This document shows positions 1 to 7,055 of a stretch of 30,064 nt of DNA, piece by piece (position 1 is the stretch's first letter; each line of letters begins with the position of its first letter). The DNA is taken from assembly GCA_003695105.1 (NCBI GenBank), contig RFIZ01000098.1, forward strand, positions 1 to 30,064. The letters are read 5' to 3'. The notes below the pieces were generated by a model. That model saw only the letters and a program-made list of their open reading frames with translations. It had not been told where the DNA came from and searched no databases. Position numbers and translations under genes: made by a program. This stretch comes from Fidelibacterota bacterium. GTDB lineage: Bacteria > Fidelibacterota > Marinisomatia > Marinisomatales > J089.

Positions 1-35
1 ACAACCACATTGTGGTGGAGGTGGCGGTCGCTCAC
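1..35 (-). CDS. lpd: Dihydrolipoyl dehydrogenase (E3), 5' end only, cut by window edge
   Basis: Directly after the aceF stop, a GTG start at 35-33 overlaps the aceF TGA as GTGA. It is preceded by a good Shine-Dalgarno, GGGAGG, about 7 bases upstream. The 11 visible complete codons read MSDRHLHHNVV, and the next base continues a V codon. That fits the short leader and first hydrophobic strand (VVVIGxGPGG) of a flavoprotein disulfide reductase. The gene order E1-E2-E3 is usual for PDH operons with a homodimeric AceE. The start is well supported by the sequence. The product is inferred from position and a few residues only, and another FAD/NAD protein would look the same here. Confidence 0.55.
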   Translation of the reverse strand, partial: MSDRHLHHNVV

Positions 36-1264
36 GGCATCACCTCCCAGGAGGCGATCAAGTCCGGGTCCGCGAGGAGTCGGGACAGGCCGGCCGTAAA
101 TCGGGCGCCGGCGGCTCCGTCGATGACCCGGTGGTCGTAGCTGAGGGAAAAGGGCAGGATCAACCGGGGAACAAAGCGCTCCTCCGTCTCCTGCCAGACA
201 GGCTGTCGCCGGGAGCGGGATACGCCCAGGATGGCTACCTGAGGTGGATTGACGATCGGTGAAAAGTAGGTTCCGCCGATTCCCCCCAGGGAGGAAATCG
301 TAAACGTCGCCCCCTGCAATTCAGCCGGGGTCAGTTTTTTCTCCCGGGCACGGGAACTCACGTCCATCAATTCCCGGGACAGTTCCACCACGTCCTTCCG
401 GTCCACGTCCTTCACCACCGGCACGACCAGCCCCGCCGGCGTATCTACCGCGATTCCCAAGTGGTAATACTGTTTCCGGATCAAGGTTTCACCGGAGGGG
501 TGCAGACTGGCATTGAAATCGGGCCATTCGTTCAGCAACTGGGCCACGGCTTTCATCAGGAATGGCAGAAGGGTGATCCGGACGTCCTGGCGGCTCCAGG
601 CCGCCTTCATGCGAAGACGAAGCGCATCCAGTTCGGTAATGTCGGCCTGATCGAACTGCGTTACCTGGGGGATGGTCTGCCAGGCGGCTTGCATCCGGCT
701 TCCGGTGAGACGTCGAATTTTGGTGAGAGGGAATTCTTCGATCGGTCCCCATTGGGAAAAATCGATTTCCGGTTCCACCGGCCGGGGTCGCTCCATCCGG
801 TCCCGGATGAAGTTCAGGAGATCATCCCGGGTCAGACGGCCTTTGGGACCTGTCCGGGGAACGGTAGTGATATCGATATTCAGTTCCCGGGCCAGACGAC
901 GAACCGAAGGGCTGGCATGGACCGTCGGACCGGGAGGGACCACAGCGGCAGGCGTCGTTGCCGGTGGTGCGCTGGATTCCGCCGGAAGTGTCGGCTCCCC
1001 TTCCGCCTCCGTTACTTCCGCGCTGTCGCCAATGTCCAGATCCAGAATGGGACTTCCCGGTTGTACCGTGTCGCCGGCCGCCACATGGACCGCCGTAACG
1101 GTCCCGGCGTAATCACTGGGAATTTCCATGGAAGCCTTTTCCGATTCCAAAACCAGCAGAGTGTCTTCCCGGTGTACGGCATCACCGGGAGCCACCAGAA
1201 TTTCGCTGATGTCCACTTCCGTGATTCCTTCTCCCAAATCGGGTAGCGTAATGGTTTTGATCAC
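32..1264 (-). CDS. aceF: Pyruvate dehydrogenase complex E2, dihydrolipoyllysine acetyltransferase
   Basis: This is the core of the pyruvate dehydrogenase complex. It carries the acetyl group from E1 on a lipoyl arm and transfers it to CoA. The 410-residue protein has one N-terminal lipoyl domain (residues 1-78) with the lipoylated Lys43 in ESEKASMEIPS. An Ala/Pro-rich linker follows (about 85-113), then a peripheral subunit-binding domain (about 115-153, SPSVRRLARE...GPKGRLTRDDL). The catalytic domain is C-terminal, with His378 and Asp382 in DHRVIDG. A single lipoyl domain is fewer than the three of E. coli AceF. The start is GTG, preceded by AAGGAGA overlapping the aceE stop, so translation is probably coupled to aceE 11 bases upstream. 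The acyltransferase could serve another 2-oxoacid complex, but the adjacent aceE makes pyruvate the likely substrate. Confidence 0.93.
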   Translation of the reverse strand: MIKTITLPDLGEGITEVDISEILVAPGDAVHREDTLLVLESEKASMEIPSDYAGTVTAVHVAAGDTVQPGSPILDLDIGDSAEVTEAEGEPTLPAESSAPPATTPAAVVPPGPTVHASPSVRRLARELNIDITTVPRTGPKGRLTRDDLLNFIRDRMERPRPVEPEIDFSQWGPIEEFPLTKIRRLTGSRMQAAWQTIPQVTQFDQADITELDALRLRMKAAWSRQDVRITLLPFLMKAVAQLLNEWPDFNASLHPSGETLIRKQYYHLGIAVDTPAGLVVPVVKDVDRKDVVELSRELMDVSSRAREKKLTPAELQGATFTISSLGGIGGTYFSPIVNPPQVAILGVSRSRRQPVWQETEERFVPRLILPFSLSYDHRVIDGAAGARFTAGLSRLLADPDLIASWEVMP

Positions 1265-1275
1265 AGGCGTCTCCT

Positions 1276-3942
1276 TTACACCGTCACCGGATTCGGTTTC
1301 TCCGGATCGATAGGATATTGTTGTAAGGCTTTGGTCAGGGTCGTTTTCGGGAGCGCGCCGGTTCGGACCAGGGCGCTCAACGCTGCCAGAACAATGTGAT
1401 AACGGTTGACTTCGAAGAAGTCGCGCAATCCTTCGCGGGTGTCACTCCGGCCAAAGCCATCGGTACCCAAAGCCGTGAAAGGACCGGGAACAAAGGCGGC
1501 GATTTGTTCCGCCACCGGTTTGACATAATCAGATACGGCTACGACGGGTACGGATTCATCCGGCAGGCAGGTCTGCAGATGGGAGGACTTTTCCGGCTGG
1601 TCGGGGTGGAAGTGATTCCAGCGGTGCACCGCTTCCGCCTCTTTTCGCAATTCACTGAAACTGGTGACGCTCCAGACATGGGCCGCTACTTTCCAGTCCT
1701 GTTCCAGAAGCTCCGCCGCCGCCAGGGCTTCCCGCAGCATGGGTCCCGCCCCCAGCAGCTGTACCGTACCGCCTGTTGAACTGAGAGACGATGTCCGGAA
1801 GCGATACATCCCCTGGAGAATGCCTGCTTCCACATCGGGGGGCAGGGGCGGATGCACATAATTTTCATTTTCCAGAGTCAGGTAGTAGATAATGTCCCGT
1901 TGTTCTGCCACCATTTCCTGAAGGCCCCGTTGAATGATCACTGCCAACTCATAGGCAAAGGCCGGATCGTAGGCCCGGATGTGGGGAAATACCGACGCCA
2001 TCAAATGACTGTGGCCGTCCTGGTGCTGCAATCCTTCTCCGTTGAGGGTGGTACGGCCCGCTGTGGCTCCCAGCAGGAATCCCCGGGCACGCATGTCTCC
2101 GGCGGCCCAGATGAAATCCCCTACCCGCTGAAAGCCAAACATGGAATAATAAATGTAGAAGGGAATCATGTTGATGCCGTGCGTCGAATAGGACAGTCCC
2201 GCCGCGATGAAGGAGGCGATGGCACCGGCTTCGTTAATGCCTTCTTCCAGGATTTGTCCGTCCCGGGCCTCACGATAGTAGAGGTATTGCCGTGAATCCA
2301 CCGGTTCGTATTTCTGCCCCTCGTGAGCATAGATGCCCAACTGCCGGAAGAGAGGATCCATCCCGAAGGTGCGGGCTTCGTCGGGGATGATGGGCACCAC
2401 CTGTTTACCGATCTCCGGATGGCGGGTCAGCAGGGTCAGCAGTCGCACAAAGGCCATGGTGGTGGAGATGGAGCGTTCGCCGGAGCCCTGAAGCAATTCC
2501 CGGAAGAAGGTCAAATCCGGGACCGGTTCAGGTTTCGCCGAACGGCGTCGCTGCGGGAGGAATCCGCCCAGTTCCTGACGCCGCTGCAGCAGGTACTGGA
2601 TTTCGGGCGAGTCGTCGGCCGGCCGATAGAAGGGAGCCTGCCGGGCCTGTTCATCGGAGAGCGGTATATCGAAGCGATCCCGGAAATACAGCAACTCCTG
2701 TTCATTGAGTTCTTTCTGCTGGTGGGTGATATTCCGCCCCTCTCCGGCCTCACCCATGCCGTACCCCTTGATGGTCCGGGCCAGAATGACCGTGGGTTGA
2801 TCCTGGGTGTGAATGGCCTTCCAATAGGCCGCATACACTTTTTCGGGGTCATGGCCTCCCAGGCGGAGACGCCACAATTCATCGTCTGTTTTCTCCCGCA
2901 CCAGTTCCAGTAATTCGGGGTATTTCCCGAAGAAATGTTTCCGGATATAGGCTCCGCCTTCGACCACATATTTCAACAGATCTCCGTCCACCACCTCTTC
3001 CATGCGTTTTTGGAGCAGTCCGGTCTGGTCCCGCTGCAAAAGATCATCCCATTCTGCGCCCCAGATGACTTTGATAACGTTCCAGCCGGCGCCCCGGAAA
3101 GCCCCTTCCAATTCCTGAATGATTTTGCTGTTGCCCCGGACGGGACCATCCAGGCGCTGTAAATTGCAGTTGATGACAAAAATCAGGTTGTCCAGTTTTT
3201 CCCGGGCGGCCAGGGTCAGGGCGCCGAGACTCTCCGGCTCATCCATTTCTCCGTCGCCCAGGAAGGCCCAGACTTTGCGGTCTCCGATGGTGAGAAAGCC
3301 CCGGTCTTCCAGATATTTCATGAAGCGGGCCTGATAGATGGCCATGAGGGGGCCCAGTCCCATGGAAACGGTGGCAAACTGCCAGAAGTCCGGCATGAGC
3401 CAGGGATGGGGATAGGAAGTGATCCCGCCTTCCGGCGACAGATCCCGACGGAAATTTTGCAGATGTTGGCTGGTCAGCCTTCCTTCAAGGAAGGCCCGGG
3501 AATAGATACCGGGACTGGCGTGGCCCTGAAAGAAGACCAGATCTCCGCCCTGGTGTTCGGGTCCGTGGAAAAAATGATGAAAAGCCACCTCGTAGAGAGT
3601 GGCGGCCGATGCATAAGTGGATATGTGTCCACCGATACCGTGGTGTTCCATGTTGGCCCGTACCACCATGGCCATGGCATTCCACCGAATCAGACTTTTG
3701 ATCCGGCGCTCCAGAGCACGATCACCGGGGAAGGCGGGCTGTTCCTCTGCGGAGATCGTGTTGATAAAGGGGGTGGTGATAGCTCCGCCCGTAACCAGGC
3801 CCTGCTGCCGGGCGTAGGATTGCAGCTCGTCCAGGAGCTGACGAGCCTTGGTTTCCCCGTCTTCCTCGAGAATATCCTGCAGAGCATCGATCCATTCCCG
3901 GAGTTCTTCAGGGGTAAGGGTATCCGATTTTGAATTCCTCAT
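1276..3942 (-). CDS. aceE: Pyruvate dehydrogenase E1 component, homodimeric type
   Basis: This thiamine diphosphate enzyme decarboxylates pyruvate and acetylates the lipoyl arm of E2. From the ATG at 3942 it has 888 residues, essentially the E. coli AceE length (887). The similarity is collinear throughout, including EEQPxxPGD, the ERRIKSLIRWNAM region and FQGHASPGIYSRAF. The ThDP motif begins GDGEMDEPE at about residues 229-237 and ends NCNLQRLDGP about 30 residues later. An in-frame TTG at 3969 would add nine residues (MKISVTWQP), but the family length favours the ATG. Neither start has a clear Shine-Dalgarno. It is the first gene of aceE-aceF-lpd and is divergent from the glutamate-cysteine ligase gene. 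This homodimeric E1 is best known from Proteobacteria and Actinobacteria; many other bacteria use the two-chain E1. Confidence 0.96.
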   Translation of the reverse strand: MRNSKSDTLTPEELREWIDALQDILEEDGETKARQLLDELQSYARQQGLVTGGAITTPFINTISAEEQPAFPGDRALERRIKSLIRWNAMAMVVRANMEHHGIGGHISTYASAATLYEVAFHHFFHGPEHQGGDLVFFQGHASPGIYSRAFLEGRLTSQHLQNFRRDLSPEGGITSYPHPWLMPDFWQFATVSMGLGPLMAIYQARFMKYLEDRGFLTIGDRKVWAFLGDGEMDEPESLGALTLAAREKLDNLIFVINCNLQRLDGPVRGNSKIIQELEGAFRGAGWNVIKVIWGAEWDDLLQRDQTGLLQKRMEEVVDGDLLKYVVEGGAYIRKHFFGKYPELLELVREKTDDELWRLRLGGHDPEKVYAAYWKAIHTQDQPTVILARTIKGYGMGEAGEGRNITHQQKELNEQELLYFRDRFDIPLSDEQARQAPFYRPADDSPEIQYLLQRRQELGGFLPQRRRSAKPEPVPDLTFFRELLQGSGERSISTTMAFVRLLTLLTRHPEIGKQVVPIIPDEARTFGMDPLFRQLGIYAHEGQKYEPVDSRQYLYYREARDGQILEEGINEAGAIASFIAAGLSYSTHGINMIPFYIYYSMFGFQRVGDFIWAAGDMRARGFLLGATAGRTTLNGEGLQHQDGHSHLMASVFPHIRAYDPAFAYELAVIIQRGLQEMVAEQRDIIYYLTLENENYVHPPLPPDVEAGILQGMYRFRTSSLSSTGGTVQLLGAGPMLREALAAAELLEQDWKVAAHVWSVTSFSELRKEAEAVHRWNHFHPDQPEKSSHLQTCLPDESVPVVAVSDYVKPVAEQIAAFVPGPFTALGTDGFGRSDTREGLRDFFEVNRYHIVLAALSALVRTGALPKTTLTKALQQYPIDPEKPNPVTV

Positions 3943-3982
3943 TGGTTGCCAAGTTACTGAGATTTTCAATTACAAAGAGTGG

Positions 3983-3990
3983 CAAAGTTA
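3983..3990 (-). promoter_or_regulatory. Possible -10 (TAnnTTTG-like) of the aceE operon
   Basis: The minus strand reads TAACTTTG here, an exact match to the Bacteroidota -7 element TAnnTTTG, about 40 bases upstream of the aceE ATG. No convincing -35 is visible at 17-19 bases, so this is a motif match in the right place rather than a complete promoter. Confidence 0.35.
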
Positions 3991-3995
3991 CGGTG

Positions 3996-4023
3996 TTGAC
4001 AGCGGGAATCATTGACGTAATTA
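3996..4023 (+). promoter_or_regulatory. Candidate promoter of the glutamate-cysteine ligase operon
   Basis: A perfect TTGACA (3996-4001) is followed after 16 bases by TAATTA (4018-4023). That hexamer is close to the TAAcTT/TAATTT -10 hexamers seen upstream of exbB and tetR. Transcription would start near 4030, leaving a leader of about 100 bases that contains the inverted repeat at 4043-4081. The -10 is weak against the E. coli consensus. Confidence 0.4.
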
Positions 4024-4042
4024 GGGCGGAAAGAGGGAGATC

Positions 4043-4081
4043 CCGGGCCGGCTTCGGCTTCCCAACCGGCACCCGGCCCGG
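4043..4081. repeat. 9-bp perfect GC-rich inverted repeat in the aceE/gcl intergenic region
   Basis: CCGGGCCGG at 4043-4051 is repeated as its reverse complement CCGGCCCGG at 4073-4081, with 21 bases between. It would fold into a stable hairpin in the leader of the plus-strand operon. No T-run follows, so it is not a classical terminator. It could be a leader structure or a protein-binding site. Confidence 0.5.
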
Positions 4082-4133
4082 CGGACAATGATTCCTTTGC
4101 CCGCGATAGTTTTCAGTGGGAAATTCTTTTCTT

Positions 4134-5441
4134 ATGCAGCCGGAAGAAATCATTTCTGACTTCATTCTTTCTCACCCGATCGCCCCGTCGGAACGGAAAA
4201 TCGGAGTGGAAATTGAATGCATTCTGTTTAACCGGGACGGAAGTCGCCTGCCGGTGAATCCGGGCCGGGGATACTCGGCCATGGACATGCTCGGGGAGTT
4301 GGAAACACTGCAGGATCAGGACCAGCCCAAATCCTGGTACAGTCTGGAGCCGGGCGGGCAGGTGGAATGGGCTTCTCCTCCGGAACCGAGCCTGTGGGAA
4401 ATCGACCGGCATTTTCGCCGCCATCTCAAGCGGATGGCCACGCTCTGCGAGCGCCAGGAATTGGTCGTTCTGGATTTGTCCCTGGATCCGATTCATCATC
4501 CTGACCAGGTGGACCTGATCCGGCTTCCCAAGTATGAAATCATGGACAAACGCTTTGCCATCACCGGCACCCGCGGGACCTGGATGATGCGAAATTCCAC
4601 CAGCGTGCAGGTCAATCTGGATTTTTCTACCCCGGAAGAAGCGGGCGAAATGGCCTTTCTGGCCGATGCCCTGTCTCCCTTGGCGTCCCTCCTGTTTGCC
4701 CACGCTCCTTTTGTTGGCGGACGTCCCGCCGGGCGGTCCAATTCCCGGGCGATCGTGTGGATGCGTACCGACCCGGCCCGCTGTGGCTCCCTCCTCTCCC
4801 AGGGAATCGACCGCCTGCCTGATTTCCTCCCATCCTACGTCCGGTGGAGCGGACGCGTCCCGCTCCTGTTCACCCAGGATCAAACCGGAGATTTTCATCC
4901 CAGCCGACTCTCGGGCCGGGAATGGATCGAGGAATTACCGGATGATACCTCCCGGCGGAAAGCCGTCTGGTGGATATTACATCAGATATTCACCCATGTT
5001 CGTTTCAAGAATGTGCTGGAGATCCGGGGTTCCGACCGGCCACCTTTCGGGTATGAATTCGCCCCCTCAGCCTGGTGGCTGGGATTATTGTGGGAAGAGA
5101 GTGTGCGACAGGAATTGATTCACCGGGTGGAACGCTGGTCTACGGAAGAACGTCGCCTCCTGGAACAGACAACCCTGGAGGTGGACTGGTCTCAGCCGGG
5201 ACCGGAGGACCGGACCGTCCGGGAGTGGCTGGACTGGTTGAGTGACCTGGCGCTGGAAGGGTTGCGACAAAGGGGGAACCGCCTGCCGAAGGACGAAACG
5301 CCCTTTCTCCGCCCTTACCTCGATCGGGTGCTGTCTCAGGGTCCACCGGCCCTCACCGTTCAGGATCGATTTATGCGCTCGGGAATGGACCTTCCGGCCT
5401 ATATTCTCAAAACCTATCAAAACCGGGAGTGGATCTCATGA
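4134..5441 (+). CDS. Glutamate-cysteine ligase-like protein (GCS2 / plant-type family)
   Basis: Family members join the gamma-carboxyl of glutamate to an amino group (cysteine in glutathione or ergothioneine precursor synthesis) using ATP. The 435-residue protein shows the plant-type GCL pattern. It has RKIGVEIECILFN near the N-terminus, LEPGGQVEWASPP, and then LPKYEIMDKR..TGTRG.WMMRNSTSVQVNLDFS in mid-protein, corresponding to the substrate/ATP-site block of plant GSH1 and EgtA. TDPARCGSL comes later. The chosen start is ATG 4134; a GTG at 4116 would add six residues, and neither has a strong Shine-Dalgarno. The stop overlaps the next gene as ATGA, so the three genes 4134-6300 are coupled. 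No glutathione synthetase is nearby, so the final thiol could be gamma-Glu-Cys, glutathione made elsewhere, or another gamma-glutamyl amide. Confidence 0.82.
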   Translation: MQPEEIISDFILSHPIAPSERKIGVEIECILFNRDGSRLPVNPGRGYSAMDMLGELETLQDQDQPKSWYSLEPGGQVEWASPPEPSLWEIDRHFRRHLKRMATLCERQELVVLDLSLDPIHHPDQVDLIRLPKYEIMDKRFAITGTRGTWMMRNSTSVQVNLDFSTPEEAGEMAFLADALSPLASLLFAHAPFVGGRPAGRSNSRAIVWMRTDPARCGSLLSQGIDRLPDFLPSYVRWSGRVPLLFTQDQTGDFHPSRLSGREWIEELPDDTSRRKAVWWILHQIFTHVRFKNVLEIRGSDRPPFGYEFAPSAWWLGLLWEESVRQELIHRVERWSTEERRLLEQTTLEVDWSQPGPEDRTVREWLDWLSDLALEGLRQRGNRLPKDETPFLRPYLDRVLSQGPPALTVQDRFMRSGMDLPAYILKTYQNREWIS

Positions 5442-5893
5442 CTGGAAAACAAGCCCATAATCTGGTACAAATTCCCCTCTATTTGGTGGCGCTCGGTTCC
5501 ATCGGACTGGGCCTGAGCTGGCTCATGACGGCTGAACCCTGGCTCCTGGATCAACAGGCCAACGAGGCACTGCTGGGAACGTCCTTCCAGCAGTTGTTTC
5601 AGACCACGTCCGGGATTCATCTGGATGACTATCTCCGCCTGTCCTATCGCTTTTTCGGTTGGTGGCTGGTGTCCATTGGATTCCTGATGGGAGTGTACCT
5701 GCAGGTCACCCGCATGGGGACGATCCTGGCCCGTCGCAGTTTTTATCTGGTCTTGTTGTTGATCCTGCTGGGCATCTACCGCATCGAAAGTATGTACATC
5801 GCCGGTTCACCCTTTGTCTATTTGACGCACGGACTGACGCTACTGGTGTTGATCAGTATGTACGGTTCTTATCGTCTGAAGCGACTCTCATGA
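5438..5893 (+). CDS. Unknown small integral membrane protein
   Basis: This is a 151-residue protein with four likely transmembrane segments (about residues 11-28, 69-88, 97-115 and 122-141). An extracytoplasmic or loop region of about 40 residues lies between the first two. I do not recognise a family. The ATG at 5438 overlaps the ligase stop (ATGA) and has GGAG about 8 bases upstream, which fixes the start against an in-frame GTG at 5429. Its own stop overlaps the next gene in the same ATGA manner. The tight coupling to a GCL-like enzyme and a DUF2231 protein suggests a joint role, but nothing in the sequence says which. Confidence 0.8.
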   Translation: MTGKQAHNLVQIPLYLVALGSIGLGLSWLMTAEPWLLDQQANEALLGTSFQQLFQTTSGIHLDDYLRLSYRFFGWWLVSIGFLMGVYLQVTRMGTILARRSFYLVLLLILLGIYRIESMYIAGSPFVYLTHGLTLLVLISMYGSYRLKRLS

Positions 5894-6300
5894 GTTTCGG
5901 CGATTTCCATCCCCTGGTGATTCATTTCCCCATCGCCCTATTCGGGGCCTCCTTTTTCTTTGATGTCCTGCACCTGCGCTGGAAGCACCAGGGGTTCCCG
6001 GTGGCTGCCCACTGGAACCTGCGGCTGGCGTTACTGGCCTCAGTGGCCGCTGCCTCCACCGGTTTCGCCGCCGACCGGCTGGTGGGTCATTTCATCTGGC
6101 CCTTTGTTCCTTGGAAGACCCACGGGTTTTTACAGCTGCTGGCTCTGGCCGTCTTCGTGGCCGTGTGGGTGTGGGAGATCCGCCAGCATAAGACCCCCCG
6201 GCAACCCCTGCCACCCTTCTGGATCGGACTGAAGGGTCTGGCGGTGGCGATCCTGTACTACGGCAGTCACCTGGGCGCCGTCCTGGCCGACCGGATTTGA
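5890..6300 (+). CDS. DUF2231-like membrane protein
   Basis: This 136-residue protein has four predicted transmembrane helices. It opens with HPLVIHFPIALFG, the hallmark of DUF2231. Other histidines lie in or beside membrane segments (THGFLQL and the near-C-terminal YYGSHLGAVL), and they correspond to the conserved histidines of that family. Such spaced membrane histidines are compatible with haem or metal binding, but the family has no firmly assigned function that I can name. The ATG at 5890 overlaps the preceding stop (ATGA). It ends 81 bases before sdhC, so it could share a transcript with sdhCAB, although a possible promoter lies in the gap. Confidence 0.82.
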   Translation: MSFGDFHPLVIHFPIALFGASFFFDVLHLRWKHQGFPVAAHWNLRLALLASVAAASTGFAADRLVGHFIWPFVPWKTHGFLQLLALAVFVAVWVWEIRQHKTPRQPLPPFWIGLKGLAVAILYYGSHLGAVLADRI

Positions 6301-6320
6301 ATTCGGACCGGGGAATCTCC

Positions 6321-6350
6321 TTTCCTATCCCGGGAATTCAGGATAATTTT
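6321..6350 (+). promoter_or_regulatory. Weak candidate promoter for sdhCAB
   Basis: TTTCCT (6321-6326), 17 bases, then TAATTTT (6344-6350). The -10 side resembles the TAnnTTTG-like boxes found elsewhere in the window, but the -35 is poor. It lies about 32 bases before the sdhC start. Confidence 0.28.
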
Positions 6351-6381
6351 CACTGGTGTCAAATGAAGAAATGAGGGTACG

Positions 6382-7053
6382 ATGAATTGGTTCTTCCAGT
6401 TTATGAATTCGTCGGTGGGGAAGAAAATCACCATGGCAACCACCGGGTTGCTGCTTTGTCTGTATCTGGTGATCCACCTCTTTGGCAATCTGTTTTTGTA
6501 CGCAGGCCCCGAAGCGTTTAACCTCTATGTGGAACGGCTTTCCAGTCTCAAGCCTCTGGTCCGGGTCATCGAAGTGATTCTGACCCTGATTTTTGTGTTC
6601 CACATCTGGAATGCCCTGCGACTCACCCTGGCCAATCGCCGCTCGTCCGGGGAAATATCCTACACGGAATATCAGGCCCATGAAGTGAGCGCCCTGTCCT
6701 CCCGATTCATGGGGGTCACCGGAAGCATTTTGTTCATTTTTCTGGTGGTGCATCTCCAGACGATCTGGTATACCTTTCAAACGCACCATCAAGAAGGCCA
6801 GTTTTATGCGGTGGTCACCGGAAATCAGGTCGGTTTCGGCAATCCCGTCTACGCCGTGTTTTACCTGATTGCCATGTTTCTGTTGGGATTTCACCTGAAA
6901 CACGGTTTTCAATCGGCTTTTCAAACCTTTGGCATCCGGTATAACAAATACGGGAAACTGATCGAAGCCATTGCCGTGATTTTCTGGCTCATCATTCCGG
7001 CCACGTTTGCTACGATACCGATCTATTTTGGCTTCCTGAAGGGAGGGTTTTGA
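6382..7053 (+). CDS. sdhC: Succinate dehydrogenase / fumarate reductase cytochrome b558 subunit
   Basis: This is the membrane anchor of complex II, which passes electrons between SdhB and quinone. The 223-residue protein has five membrane segments and intramembrane or near-membrane histidines (LVIHLFGN, FVFHIWNAL, LVVHLQTIW, FHLKHGF). This is the pattern of the single-chain di-haem b558 anchor of Bacteroidota, Bacillus and Wolinella, rather than the SdhC/SdhD pair of E. coli. The start is ATG after GAGGG. The stop lies a few bases before the sdhA start. Direction (succinate oxidation versus fumarate reduction) cannot be read from the sequence. Confidence 0.95.
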   Translation: MNWFFQFMNSSVGKKITMATTGLLLCLYLVIHLFGNLFLYAGPEAFNLYVERLSSLKPLVRVIEVILTLIFVFHIWNALRLTLANRRSSGEISYTEYQAHEVSALSSRFMGVTGSILFIFLVVHLQTIWYTFQTHHQEGQFYAVVTGNQVGFGNPVYAVFYLIAMFLLGFHLKHGFQSAFQTFGIRYNKYGKLIEAIAVIFWLIIPATFATIPIYFGFLKGGF

Positions 7054-7055
7054 TC

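Noticed and set aside
5..17. ACCACA-T-TGTGGT palindrome at the left edge
   Set aside because: It falls within the apparent lpd coding start (codons for HNVV) and is short, so it is probably coincidental.
461..1246. 261-codon plus-strand frame opposite aceF
   Set aside because: Arg/Gly-rich shadow of a conserved E2 gene with no supporting motif.
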